From assembly GCF_000204055.1 (NCBI RefSeq), contig NW_006768766.1, forward strand, positions 3,363,037-3,427,036: a DNA stretch of 64,000 nucleotides, in the 5' to 3' direction. Positions within the stretch are counted from its first letter, which is position 1. Each line of letters begins with the position of its first letter. The notes under the pieces are model-generated. The model saw nothing but the letters and a program-made list of their open reading frames with translations, was not told the DNA's origin and searched no databases. Made by a program: the position numbers and the translations under genes. This document shows, piece after piece, positions 9,237-21,000 of this stretch. This stretch comes from Melampsora larici-populina 98AG31 (lineage: Eukaryota; Basidiomycota; Pucciniomycetes; Pucciniales; Melampsoraceae).

Positions 9237-11233
9237 CAACAACAGACGACTTGAGCTTACGATGAATGGTTCACCTTCTCCTGCTGTCACCGCTTTGTTT
9301 CTCACTGCATCTTCTTCTATTCGCCGCGATCTTTCAAATTCAAAGCTTCCTAAAGCCACTACTGGCGTTAGTCGAGCAAAGACAATCCGCAATCAAGCCT
9401 TTCACCTCATCAAGTTCAAAGAGATCAAACTCAGCCAACGTGGTGTTCATGATTCCCATGCCTCACTTCTCCAGGACAAGCGAGTGTTTGATGCTCTTAA
9501 ATCTTGGGCGGTTGCTAAAAAGCCTGGCGAGGTTAGTTGTTTCTTTTAATTCCAAAGATTGTTTTTTTCCTTTGAGACTGATACAATAACGAATTTTGAT
9601 CTACAGCTCTCACCACCCCAACTATGTGACCATGCAAACGATGTCATTCTACCTGAACTCGGTTATAACAAGAAGATATCTGTGGTTACCTCTTATCGAT
9701 GGCTTCGTCATTTAGGATTCCGAGCTCGCGAGTACAGCAAGGGCTTATATCATGACGGGCATGAACGTCCTGATGTTGTTCAATACCGTCAGCAATACCT
9801 TGAAAGGTTTGCTGAACTTCGAGAGCGGTCACCACAGTTTGTTGGTGACAAGCTTGACCAATCCATCCGAGTTGACCCCGAGAAATTGAACGGCCAGAAG
9901 GAAACGGTGTTCCTCTTCCACGACGAGTCAACGGTACATGCGAACAAACGTCCCAGACTTGCCTGGCTTACCAATAACACAACTGAGCTACGAAAGAAGT
10001 CCCAAGGACGCCTCATTCACGACTCTGACTGGATTGTTGAAGCCAGTAGCACTGGCCGGTTGGTCATCACACCCGAAGATGAACAAGCTGCTGGATTTCG
10101 CACTCGACCAACCTTTAGCGATGCAGCCGTGGTAACTTATCCTGGGGCCAATGGCGACAAATGGTGGGACTGTGCTCAACTCATCGAACAGGTCAAATCA
10201 CGAGCCCTTCCAATCTTCAACTACCTCTTTCCCAAATCACAGGGAGTCTTTGTTTTTGACTGCTCATCTGCGCATGCTTCTTATGGTCCTTCAGCGCTTC
10301 GTGTCTCACACATGAACTTTGCTCCTGGGGGGCAGAAACTTCCTTTACGCGATACTTTCATACCAACCGACGATCCTAGGATTCCAGCTGAGATTCGAGG
10401 CCTGCCCCAATCAATGGTCTACCCTCAAGATCATCCAACAATGGCTGGAAAGGTTAAGGGTGTGCGGTGTGTTCTTGTGGAGCGAGGCTTGTGGGATTGG
10501 TATGTAACTCGGTCAAAGGAACAAAAACGAAAACCAGTCTTCCAGTGTGCCAACTGTCAAATGTCAGGATCAAAGCGCGATCAAATCGCTCGCGAAGGTC
10601 GATTGAGGCGCAAGAAAGAAGCCCAGGAAGCTTATCAAAATGGAGAAGAAGTGATACCACTTACTTTTGAAGACGACGATCCAGCATGCTGTGCTTCCAA
10701 GATCCTAAGCTTACAATCTAACTTTGCAAATGAGAAGCCCTTGCTTCAGACTGTCATAGAAGATGCTGGCCATGTTTGTCTCTTTCTTCCCAAATTCCAT
10801 TGCGAGCTTAACCCAATCGAAATATATTGGTCATACATAAAACAAAGTAAGTTCCTCCTTCAAGCTCTTATCTCAGTCCAGCAACTGACTACATGAATAT
10901 TCTTTCTATCAGAGTATCGAAAAAGTAGCCATCTTTGTACATCTTTCAAGGACTCAAAGGATCTATTCGAAAAGGTTCGCCAATCTTGTCCAGTCACAAC
11001 GATTTGAAAGTATTTTCAAAAGATAGATCGCCAAATGGATGTGTATTGGTAAGACTTTTTTTGATACACTGTTTGATCCAATACTGACAACTTATTCTCA
11101 TTATAGTCAAGGCTTCACAGGCACTCAAGCTAACACATTGGCCAACGAAAAGCGATATCAATCTCATCGATGCATTCCTCAAAAGGCTGCAATGGATCTC
11201 GCCTTCATCTGTCAACCAAATGAAAGAAGCTGA
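9232..11233 (+). pseudogene. DDE transposase (Tc1/mariner/IS630-like), three introns, one premature TGA
   Basis: Exons 9232-9531, 9607-10846, 10913-11048 and 11107-11233 join in frame through GT-AG introns 9532-9606, 10847-10912 and 11049-11106. Acidic motifs are VFLFHDES (about 9920), FVFDCSSAH (about 10258) and FHCELNPIEIYW (about 10818), a D-D-E set with an unusually long second spacing of about 187 residues that includes QCANCQMSG and DPACCASK. The C-terminus YRKSS...QGFTGTQA...SHRCIPQ is typical of this fungal family. A TGA at 11005-11007 in exon 3 replaces a probable CGA. The enzyme would excise and insert a TIR transposon; its TIRs were not found. The start could also be the ATG at 9262. 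Confidence 0.75.
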
Positions 11234-12620
11234 TCCATTTTATATCAATTGAAAGTCTTATTTTTCTTATTTTGTTATTTAGTATACACGCAAGCAAATC
11301 AACCCAAATGATATCATATACAAAATAAAGATGTCTTTTTTTATGCTCTCTTGTTCTTCTGAATTTGTTGCTTAGTATACACGCAGCCTCGAAAGAAATA
11401 AAGGTTTTTTTGAATGTCTTTATCCCTGACCTTGATCGGTCAAGATGAGCCAATTTGAGCCCCCTTAGACCCATAAGTACCATCTAAAGCCATATTCCCA
11501 ACCCATAAGTACACTCTAAACCCATAGCTTAAACCCATAAGTTCACTATAAACCCATAAGTCCGAAATGTATGGGTGTACACAAAAAAAAATTTTTTTAA
11601 AAAAAAATCCGCTGGCCACATCGGCTCAAAAAGTCATTTGCTGCCCAAACCACCTTCTCTTATGCCAAAAATGACTTTTCAGGCCTTACTAACCCCTTGG
11701 GGCGAGTGAGATGGCTCGGGTCGGTAAATTTCGACTTTTGCGGGGACGCGCGTGGTTGGGTCTTGATGATAACAACTGTACCCGCTTCTGTGACTTAAAG
11801 CCAATACTGCCTGAGCCATCAAGGCTTATTTCACTGCAAAATTTGTCTGCACCCAATCCTTTTTTTGGGAGTCTGCACATGAACTGCTTTCAAAGGACAG
11901 AGATGACGTCCTATGACGTCCTGATAGATCACTTGTGAGCCAGTGAAGTTACCATTCAAAGGGGCAAAGATCAAGGCAAAATTGTTCAAATGGTGTCACT
12001 GCTACTTTTGATTTGTCTTTATTGTATCTCAAAGACCAAACAGCCCGCCCATAAGTGAGAATTATTTCAACGCCTGGAAAATCCTTCAAAACCATTGAGC
12101 ACGCTTAGTCAATCTTTCCTCTTTGATTATAAAGATTTTGAGCAATTCAAAGTAAAGGTTTAAGCCAATAAATTCAAAACATCATCTGATCAAATCTTCA
12201 ACTCTGAACCCATTTTTGGTGATTTTAGTCAGAATGGTCAAAAACTGTGAAAATCAGAACTTATTGGAAGCTGAGCACCAATTGAACTAGTATGAGGACC
12301 ATCTGAGAGAAGGAAGTTTATATAAAATATAAATGTTTGAGTTTGATGAGAGAAAAAGCTAAAGTTAAACAGCACACAAGAGCTTTATATAGTCAAAATC
12401 AAATATTGATGTCATTCCACTCTTAAGATTACAGTTTGATGTAACAAAGAAACACTAGATCATTTATAAGCCATGTGATCATTAATATTGCATTATTTTC
12501 TGATATGGTTGTGAGAGCACCAATAAGTCTTTCTTGGTTCACAGTAACAATTTCTTTACACATCTTGGCATACTTAGGGTTAGTCATAAAACATCACATT
12601 TCCATAATAATGCATAATAG
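11234..12620. other. gene-free stretch with AAACCCATAAGT repeats
   Basis: No gene recognised. The motif CCCATAAGT recurs five times at about 11470-11560 with 20-30 bp spacing, followed by an A/T homopolymer block (11584-11610). The rest is unremarkable AT-rich sequence. Confidence 0.55.
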
Positions 12621-12623
12621 CCA

Positions 12624-12776
12624 TGCTCAAAGTTGACCTGGTTACAAAAATTCTGGTTGACCCAGTTGACTTTTTTGGCTGTGAGCTTTCAAAAAACATC
12701 AACTTGATACACAAAGTTACCGCCAAAAAGCAACTGGGTCAACTGGGTTTTCTTCAAACCAGGTCAACTTTGAGCA
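12624..12776. mobile_element. 153-bp fold-back (MITE-like) element
   Basis: The ends TGCTCAAAGTTGACCTGGTT and AACCAGGTCAACTTTGAGCA are perfect inverted repeats of 20 bp. Pairing resumes inside (GTTGACCCAGTTGACTTTTT against GCCAAAAAGCAACTGGGTC), so most of the sequence folds into one hairpin. No clear target duplication was seen. Confidence 0.75.
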
Positions 12777-12944
12777 CAGCTAATGGATAAGGAGGATTAT
12801 GGTTGAATTGAGATTTTCCAATGTTCTCATGCCACAAAATAATAAAGGAATAACAAAGGAATACCACATGCAACAACTGTAAGATGTTACTGGTAAATAT
12901 GAATATCACCAAAGCTTGCCATCTTTCACATTCCTCCATAACCA

Positions 12945-13154
12945 TTGATACCAATGCCAGTAGTGCACCTAGTTGTGCTTTGCTCGTTAAAGAAACATGA
13001 CAAGTTTCCTGAGATAGGCATCCGGGTGCAAGCTGCTGATCTTTTAAGAAACAAAGACTCAGCTTCCTTCTTCAGGAACCTTGATGAAGAGGAATACTGG
13101 GTATGGTTGAAGCAAAAATTAGTTCAATCCTTAAATCAGATATTCATCATGTAA
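12945..13154 (+). other. possible exon of an unrecognised gene
   Basis: The frame reads GIRVQAADLLRNKDSASFF and ends just before GTAAGT at 13149, which looks like an exon-donor boundary. I do not recognise the protein and found no partner exons. Confidence 0.25.
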
Positions 13155-14724
13155 GTTATCATCTCACTTAAGATTTTTCATTGAATCCATCAGCTTATAG
13201 GTATTGTGTCAGCTCAAGTTTATAAACTGAAGTGGTTTAGACTTGAATTGAATGAAAACTTACTTAAAAAGTTACAAATTTCAATTTTGTTGGCTTTGTT
13301 TCAGTACATATGATGGTGTTGTCTGAGATAAATTCAAGCCAGGAAGTTGTTAGTTAGAGATTGAGTTAGTTTTGACTAACAACAGATATGTACTCACTGA
13401 ATATTGAAATATTTCAGTTGTCTTCTACAGATGGGTAAGTTATTACACCTATCTCAGGGCAAGTCTAATTCTACTTAAATCAATCTAAAGAGGTGAAATT
13501 CTCTTTATCTCAAAGTAAGATTTCTGAATATTTTTGATTGAAGGTTTAAGAGAAATGAAGCTGGATCTAGCAACAATAAGTTCTTCAGAATGATTGATAA
13601 AAAGATAACTGATAATAAACAAGCAAGCTAATGGAAAAGATATTACTACTAATGGTTATAAGATGATCCTCTCTTTTTGGCTCGAGAATGGCTAGAGAAT
13701 TAGATTCATCGTATCTTTCTCTTTGTCAAGGGTTCTTCTGGGACCCTTTCATTTTGTTGGTTTAACTGACGACATACTAGTTTGGTTTTGAATTGTGTCA
13801 TCTAGGATTGGACTTCAGGGTCTTTGGCCTGACTTGGTTGGTTTCATTAACATGTAGGTTGTTCTGGTCTACGTTTTGGTTATTCTAGTTTTACCCTACT
13901 TCGTGATTACGTAGCAGGGGTCTTTTTTATTTTGTATCTACTCTTGAAACTTGAGTAGGAGGTGTTGTGTTCTTGTTGCGAAGGAAACTAGTGTAGATAG
14001 TTTTCTGCTTGAGCAAGAATGTAATTGAATTTTCTTGTTATTTGAAATATATGTTTTTTATTGTATAGCATTATGTGGTTTGTCATCCTATTGGGGTACA
14101 TTGTCGTATCCTCTAGGCTGACATATTGGTTCAATTCATCCTACACCAGATTAAACTGGAGTTGAAGTTCATTTAAAGATCTCTTTGTTTCTTTCACCGT
14201 GTCTGTGGAGGCTTTGCTAGTCGACGAGCGCACACCAACTCCCTTTGAGGCAGAAAGGGAAGTCGTGCGCACTTGTCGATGAGTGAGCACTACCCAGACA
14301 TGGTGTTTTGTAATCACTATCTTCAAGATATGTTTCTATGTTTTCATGATCTTTTTACTTACAAATTGAAAGATGTTGCCCGTGATATATTATGTTGATT
14401 GATAAATTAAAACATGTTCCATCTTGAACAACATGACAGGTTGAGAGCATGTGCCTATCAACAACAAAATTTAGCAACACAGTCTTCCTATGTTATGAAA
14501 TCTTGTTCTTGATACAGCTGTGATTGAAATACAAGCATATCCTACAGTCAAGATATGATATTTGGGTCCTTGTTGACTACCATTCCTTCTTTACCACCAT
14601 CACCATACCATTGACCTCCACCTGAATCCACCTCCATATCTTCACCAACATGCCAAAAGGAATTTCAAAACATCAAGCCCAACGGGCAAAGGAAGCCACT
14701 GTGTTACAAGAGGTGTATGGCTTG
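13155..14724. other. gene-free AT-rich stretch downstream of the copia fragment
   Basis: No coding exon recognised. The copia RT, RNase H and 3' LTR that should follow the integrase on the minus strand are absent here. The 14215-14290 part has an imperfect inverted repeat around GTCGACGAGCGCAC. Confidence 0.5.
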
Positions 14725-16146
14725 TCAAGATACTTGTTGAAATTTACCATGACAAATTGCCTTTTGAATAAGAACATAACATGGGCAACCAATAGGTCCA
14801 ACATGACTTACATCAGGCTTGCAATGATACCATATTTTGAAAGGAGTCTTATCATCAGGTAAAGAAGAGGTGACAGTCCGATTCTTCAGATAAACCACAG
14901 ACTTAATAGTGTATAACCAGAATTTGATGGGAAGGTCAGCTTCCAGCATCATAGCACACACCGGCTCCGTGATTGTACAATTTGAGCGCTCAGCAACCCC
15001 ATTTTCTTCAGGTGTGTATGTTGCCGTGGTACATAAGTAAATGCCAACTTCCTTACAATAGGGTACCATGGTGTCATTAATAAATTCGTAGCCATTATCA
15101 AGTGTGATTGATTTGATCTTGGCATTGCATTGCCATTCAACAAAAGACATATATGGACGTACTTTATTGATTACAACATCAGCTGCCTTTGTATTAAGAC
15201 CAACAACATGGCGGAATCTTGAATAATTGTTGGTAAATAACATGAAATAAGCACTACCAGAAACAGCAGGCGTTTGAATGATGCCACTAAGGTCCAAATG
15301 GATGTTTTCTAATAAATTCAAACTCCGGACATGGACATTGTTATGAGGAATTTGATGACCTTTAGCTAAATTACATGAGTCACATGATAAAGCATCAGGA
15401 ATAGCCAATGAGTCAATGTTCAACCCCATCACAACATCCTTAGACACCATAGATTTCAGATATTGTATGTTTGGATGACCTAAACGACGGTGTAATTTCA
15501 ATACAATATCATTAGCTGATTTGGTCATGCTTTTTGCTTCAACGCTAGGTGCAATATCTGAAACCAGAATCACAAAAGAGCGTAGTAATTTTGTCCCATT
15601 GTTTAATACGCCTTCAAAAGCACAATGACCGTCTTTGATGATAAAAAATAAATCCGCTTCCTTCTTGGTAATGAAGTTATTGTTGAGTAGGATGGTACCT
15701 CTGATCAAACTACGTTTGAGATCAGGAATGTAAAGACAATTGATCAATTGGAACACATGTCCATCAGGTCCCATGAATCTAACATCTCCTCTGCCATGAA
15801 TTTTAAGGGTAGCCTTGCCTCCCGCTAAATCTAATGATTCATCACAATCTTGAATATCTATGTAATTCAAAAACACCATCTTCTCTTTGAACATGTGATG
15901 AGAAGTGGCCGTATTGATTAACAATTTGATTGCATGAGATTTGTTTGACAAGCTGAATTTGGATAGAGCTTGGCATGATACATGGCTGGCTGAAGCGTTG
16001 AGAGAATTGAAAGCACTCTCAAGTTGCAATATGGTGGGCTCGTCTTGAAATACAGTTGCCACAGCTGAAGAGTTGCCAAGATTTTGAGGAGGTTCACCAT
16101 TCCATTGGCCTAATTTCACTCTTTGCTCAATCCATTCATGTTGTCA
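14725..16146 (-). pseudogene. Ty1/copia pol fragment: protease, GAG-pre-integrase, integrase
   Basis: The frame runs from the TGA at 16144-16146 down to 14725. It shows a degenerate aspartic protease (LLINTATSHHM in place of D-S/T-G), a GAG-pre-integrase domain (LHRRLGHPNI, then CDSCNLAKGHQ with the Cys pair), and the integrase core with HLDLSGI, TLDNGYEF and PEENGVAERSN giving D-D-E. RT and RNase H are missing, so this is a truncated copy. It is in the same frame as the gag at 16147-16476 apart from the TGA. The lost protease Asp and the truncation make it inactive. Confidence 0.9.
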
Positions 16147-16479
16147 ATGTTCATTACCCGGTTTCTTAAAAAAATCATCTGGATCACGACCAATACCAGA
16201 GCATTTAAATTTAGAACATTTGACCTTATACTTGTTACAAGAAGAATTAGAGGCAAAGTGAGCCTCACCAGAGTGATGAATAATGGGAGAAGGCTTTGAA
16301 TTGTTTGATTTAGTTAATATAGATACAGCATCTAAGAATCTTCTTAATTCTAACACAACCTTATCATATTCTTTGACACCTGAGATGGCAATTTCTCTAG
16401 CATCCTGGAAGTGACTATTGTTAAGTGAAATCAATAATTTTCTACCTAAATCTTCTTTGGACATCTGTCCACCAGCAGT
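16147..16479 (-). pseudogene. copia gag, central/C-terminal piece
   Basis: It encodes AGGQMSKEDLGRKLLISLNN and onward to the degenerate zinc knuckle region KCSKFKCSG, ending at the in-frame TGA that precedes pol. Its upstream half was displaced by the element at 16480-17643: joining 17647 to 16479 with one AGT copy removed gives TKYKTAGGQMSK without a frame change. Confidence 0.75.
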
Positions 16480-17643
16480 CACAGGGGCAAAAATTGATGC
16501 TCACAACTATGTGAGCGTTGAAATTTTCCTGTTTTGTTCCCATTTGTTTCCCATTTGTTTCCCATTTGTTTCCCTTTTCTTTCTGTTTGTCAGCTGATTA
16601 CGTGATCATCAGGAACTGAGCAGACAAACTAAGCCTTCCTCAGCATTTATTCCTGAGCAAAGAAGTCTGAGGAAGGGCTGATCCATCTGCTCAGCTGATC
16701 CTGAGTGGCATTCCCTGGGTAAGTAAGTTCCAAGGGATGCCACCAATGTATAGCTTAGGGGCTGAGCTGAACTGAGTATTTCCTTAGCTAAGTCTCTGAA
16801 GTATCCCCCAGATGGATCACAGAGCGCCAAGCTTGCCTCAAGCTTCATGGCTCCGGAATGAAGCCTGAGGCCCGTCTGCTTGTTCAACTGAGCTGCTCAG
16901 TTATTCCTCAGGGGCATCCCTGAGATCAGGAGGATCCGGAGGATTTCACTGCTCATTGCATGAGGGGCTGCTCAGTTATTCCTCAGGGGCATCCCTGAGA
17001 TCAGGAGGATCCGGAGGATTTCACTGCTCATTGGATGAGGGCCTGCTCAGCTAGTCCTCAGGGACATTCCTGGCCGGATCAGAAGGATCCAAAGGATGTC
17101 ACTGAGTATTGGCTGAGGGGCTGCTCAGTTGTTCTCAGCCCCTCAGTGTGAAAAACTTTATCCGGGGATATCACTGAGGATTAGCTGAGCAATGAGCAGA
17201 TAGGATGACGCTTTTATCAGGCTTCATTCCTTAGCAAGGAAGTCTGAGAAAAGTCCGGCCCATCAGTGATCCAGTCAGGGGATGCTACTGAGTATTTGCT
17301 GAGCAGCTCAAATGGGACGCCCCTGGGCAGGCTTCTTCACTGAAAAATGAAGCCTCAGGAAGGTATAGTTCATGTGCTCATCTTCATTTTGAACAAATTG
17401 CTGAGTATTCAGTGCCTCATGAGCTGATCCTGAGTACTCATCGGGAATCAGTTATTGCTCATCCAAGATGGAAATGAGCCTTCTCAATAAATGTCAAGTA
17501 AAATATGAGAACCACAGGATGATCACCTGAACACAAACAAGATTGTGAATTGAATCAATCTGAAAGAAAATGAATCTTTTTTGGAGAATTCCAAAAAGTC
17601 TACAACACTCACATGTATGTGAGTATCTATTTTGGCCCCTGTG
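16480..17643. mobile_element. 1.16-kb non-autonomous CACTA-like element inside copia gag
   Basis: Terminal inverted repeats read CACAGGGGCAAAAATTGATG (left) and CACAGGGGCCAAAATAGATA (right, reverse strand) and extend about 40 bp through CTCACA...TGTGAG. Flanking AGT at 16477-16479 and 17644-17646 is a 3-bp target duplication. Excision rejoins the copia gag frame. The interior has no transposase and is filled with CTGAG/CTCAG-rich subterminal-type repeats. Assignment to CACTA rests on TIR start and duplication size. Confidence 0.8.
16893..17140. repeat. 75-78 bp minisatellite inside the CACTA-like element
   Basis: Units begin CTGCTCAG at 16893, 16968, 17043 and 17121. The first two are nearly identical (TTATTCCTCAGGGGCATCCC then GGAGGATTTCACTGCTCATT); the third and fourth are diverged. 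Confidence 0.85.
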
Positions 17644-17646
17644 AGT

Positions 17647-17739
17647 TTTGTATTTGGTAACAGCATCTTGGAAGTTTTGGATGTGAAATAAGATGAGAGT
17701 GTGGGGAGCTTGAACAATCAGTTTAAGAGATCTTTCTAA
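17647..17739 (-). pseudogene. copia gag, short stranded piece between two insertions
   Basis: Ninety-three bp reading ERSLKLIVQAPHTLILFHIQ then NFQDAVTKYKT on the minus strand. It links the gag piece at 31068-31523 to that at 16147-16479 once the two transposons are removed. Confidence 0.7.
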
Positions 17740-18073
17740 CAACACTGCCACAGCAATACCGCAATCGCTCCGCAACGCTAAGGAATTTAGGCCCTCCCAA
17801 TAGCGCTGCGGAGCCAGCGCTAGATCTCGCTCCGCACTGCAATCGCTAATTTTTGATTTTTTTTGGTCCAGCCATTGTGGAGCGAAAAAATCGCTAACAA
17901 ATCGCTATATAGCGCCACTTAGCATGTATATTGAATTGACGCGAGTAACCAAATATATGAAAAGAGAAGCTTATGAAAACAAAGCAGTGATAACAAAAGA
18001 AAGAAAAACATGTATTCTAACTTGACAACTTGTATTTTGATATGATCCGGGTATGTTCCCTTTGAAAAACCTA

Positions 18074-21000
18074 CTACTTCTTTTTTTTGGCCAGGCTGTT
18101 GAGGTAGGCTTCAAGAGCTTCAGCAGCTTCAGCAAAATCTCCATCAGGTATGATTCCCTCTTTCATCCAAGCTTGAGAACCATCAAGGCGCTCCATGGTC
18201 TTAGGGACCATGCCGCCGCGCGAAGGAGTGCAGATGTCGGCAGCCGCCGAGAAAGTTCTTTCACAAGCACACGACGTCGCAAAAACTGCCAAGTAGTCAC
18301 GCGCAAGCTTTGAAAGCGTCGGGAATCGATGTTGATATTCCTGAAGAAGGACAAAGATTAGCCACATGAAGTTGTGAGGATGAGCGAGAAATTAAACTTA
18401 CCCGCCACCAATCAAGTGGGGTTTGATCCTTCTTGATTGGACAATGGCCTTGCAGATAATCCTCGAGTTCAGAGCTGGGTGGATTGTTTGTACCGTCATG
18501 AGGAATGCCAAAGACGTCGAAGGCGTCAGGCTCGGCAGAAACATCAAAACTGGTGGCAGTCGGGTTATCTTCTTGCTCGCCACTTTCTTTCAACTCTTCA
18601 AAAGCATTCTCAATAAGGAGATTTGCAGAAAACTCATGTTCCGGGTAATGGACCGAAAAGAATTTGACTCGAAATCATGGATTCATGATTGTGGATAAGA
18701 CCACACAATCACAAGACACAGCCTCGTCCTGGTATTTGGTAAGCCACTTTACCATTTCATCAATGGCAATGCCGAGGCTAGGGTAATCCAGGGCTTCCAT
18801 CTTGAGACCTTTGAGTTCGCTGATGACCCGCTTGTATTCGGCGAGAACGATGCAACCGGTAGGCCCGTTGCCCTCGACTCGAGATGTGGCATCCACAAAT
18901 GTCTATCATCACGTATAAGAAGTTAATTGTTAATCTCGAATCACAATTAAAGATTGGTAACAGACTCACCTTCAGAACTTTGTTCACGAGCTCCACAGCG
19001 TGCCATTCAGCTGGGGATATCGTCACGCCTTTGAAGAAACAAGCTTTTCGATCTGCTGCAAGCATCAAATTGATCACCTGGAATTGGGAGGATTGGTCAG
19101 ATGGAAATAAATATGAAGGGAGTTGAACATATATTTAAAAAGAAACAGATGACTTACCTCGTGGGCCTCGCACGCAACTTTGCGACAGTCGTAATGGCTA
19201 TTCCAACGGGTTTTACACGGGCGCTTGAGCATTCGTCCTTTGTATCCTAATTGAGAAGCCCGTGCCTTGAAATCACTTCGCCTGGCTGCACTGCTAGCGA
19301 TTTGACCGCTAACAGTGTCGACCTTGATCCATAAGTTTTGTTGGTAAGTAACAGCCTCAAAGAAGAAGATGACTAAGCTAATGACTCACCTTCACAAGAG
19401 CCATTGCGACGATGTCATCTTCCTGACAACGTACACCGTCATGTTCTTCTTGGCTAGCGTCATCATCATCCACACCATCAGCTTTTTCGGGCAACCCTGC
19501 TTCATCTTCTTCGTCGGAATCGGATCCGTCGTCCATCTCAAGATCATCTTCACCGCCATTGATCTCGATGCTGGGAATTGGGAGGGCCAGACCGTGGGGA
19601 GTGGTGGGCTTTTGACTACTAACGTTCTGACCAAGGGCCTTGAGTCCATGGCCCACGACCAGATTCAACTTATGCGCATAGCAGCGCACGTGGTGTGTTG
19701 AGCCAGACCATGTAACCGGATCGCTGTCGTTAGCAAACATCAATTGTAACTCAGTAGCCATAGGGCCATTATTACCACCGCTGTCGGTGGTCTGAGCAAG
19801 CATGTAAGTATATGTAAAACATGGTCAGCTGATCGAATTAAGAATGAAGTAAAAGAAACTACTTATTTTTTTATGAAGTCCATGTCGAATTAAAAATCTT
19901 CCGATTGGCCTCGCGAGGAGAGCACCAAAATGCCTCCACGCAACCATCTTCAACGTGAGATGGGTGGATTTATAATTCCACTCGTTGTCAACGTAGTTGG
20001 CTGACGCCCCAATGAAAGCATACCTATTTCCCTTCGTAGTCCATACGTCGTGGATCAGGCAGAACTTGCCCATGTTGTCCTTTTAAAATCAAAATTCAAA
20101 TGAAAACAAGCGTATGAGAAAGGTGGAAAGAGAATTAACAAAATGGAAATTACAATCAAAATATTGAAACTCACCTTAACCTCATTGATCTGAATGAAGT
20201 ATCACAGCATGCTGAGCTTCCCAAGTTCTCGATCGAAGGACAGCGGATTGATTGACGGTAGAAAAAGCAGCTCGAAGTGTTGCATCTTCAAACCTCGCCC
20301 ACGGAAGGGCCTGTCGGACAATCCACATCACTAGGATCATGTTCAGAAGATCCGGTGAAAAGCTTGGACCGTTGAGAAAGGCCTTCATGTCGTTCTTTTC
20401 TTGTTTCTGAGTCACCTGCTGATCGGTATATGAAGGTGGAAGCACAACGCCAGCAGCAATTGCTCTGTGACGTTGCTTACAGGAGGGTCGCGTAGAATTC
20501 CCGTCGCGATGACCCCATAGGTTCCAATACGATGTCACTCCACCTTTATAGGTGTTGTGACACCAGCGACACTTGAAAGTGAGACCCTAAAAATCATAAC
20601 TCATTGCTGAAAGTCAGCTTGGAACTTGTTTCACTGAGTCGAAAAGCTTACCTTTGGTTCGTGATGAAATAGCTTGACACGGATTTGTAATCTACGTGCT
20701 TGAGCAAAGTGGTTAACCTGGACAGACAGGTTTTATCGCAAGCTCAAAGACTCAGTGACTAACAACGAAAGAGGGCGGAGGTATCGACGCCTTACCTGGA
20801 CAGACAGGTTTTATCGTGAGCTCAAAGACTCAGTGACTAACAACGAAAGAGGGCGGAGGTATCGACGCCTTACCTGCAGCAGAGCAGGTTAAACAACGGA
20901 AGTGATCTGAGTTTTCACGTTCCTAACGGTCATAGTATTATCATAATAAAAGAAAGAGAAGAACTATCTAGTAAAGTAGAGAAAGAATGAGACAAGATAG

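Noticed and set aside
16893..17140. Regular repeats considered as a CRISPR array
   Set aside because: Units are contiguous 75-78 bp tandems without unique spacers, in a eukaryotic transposon.
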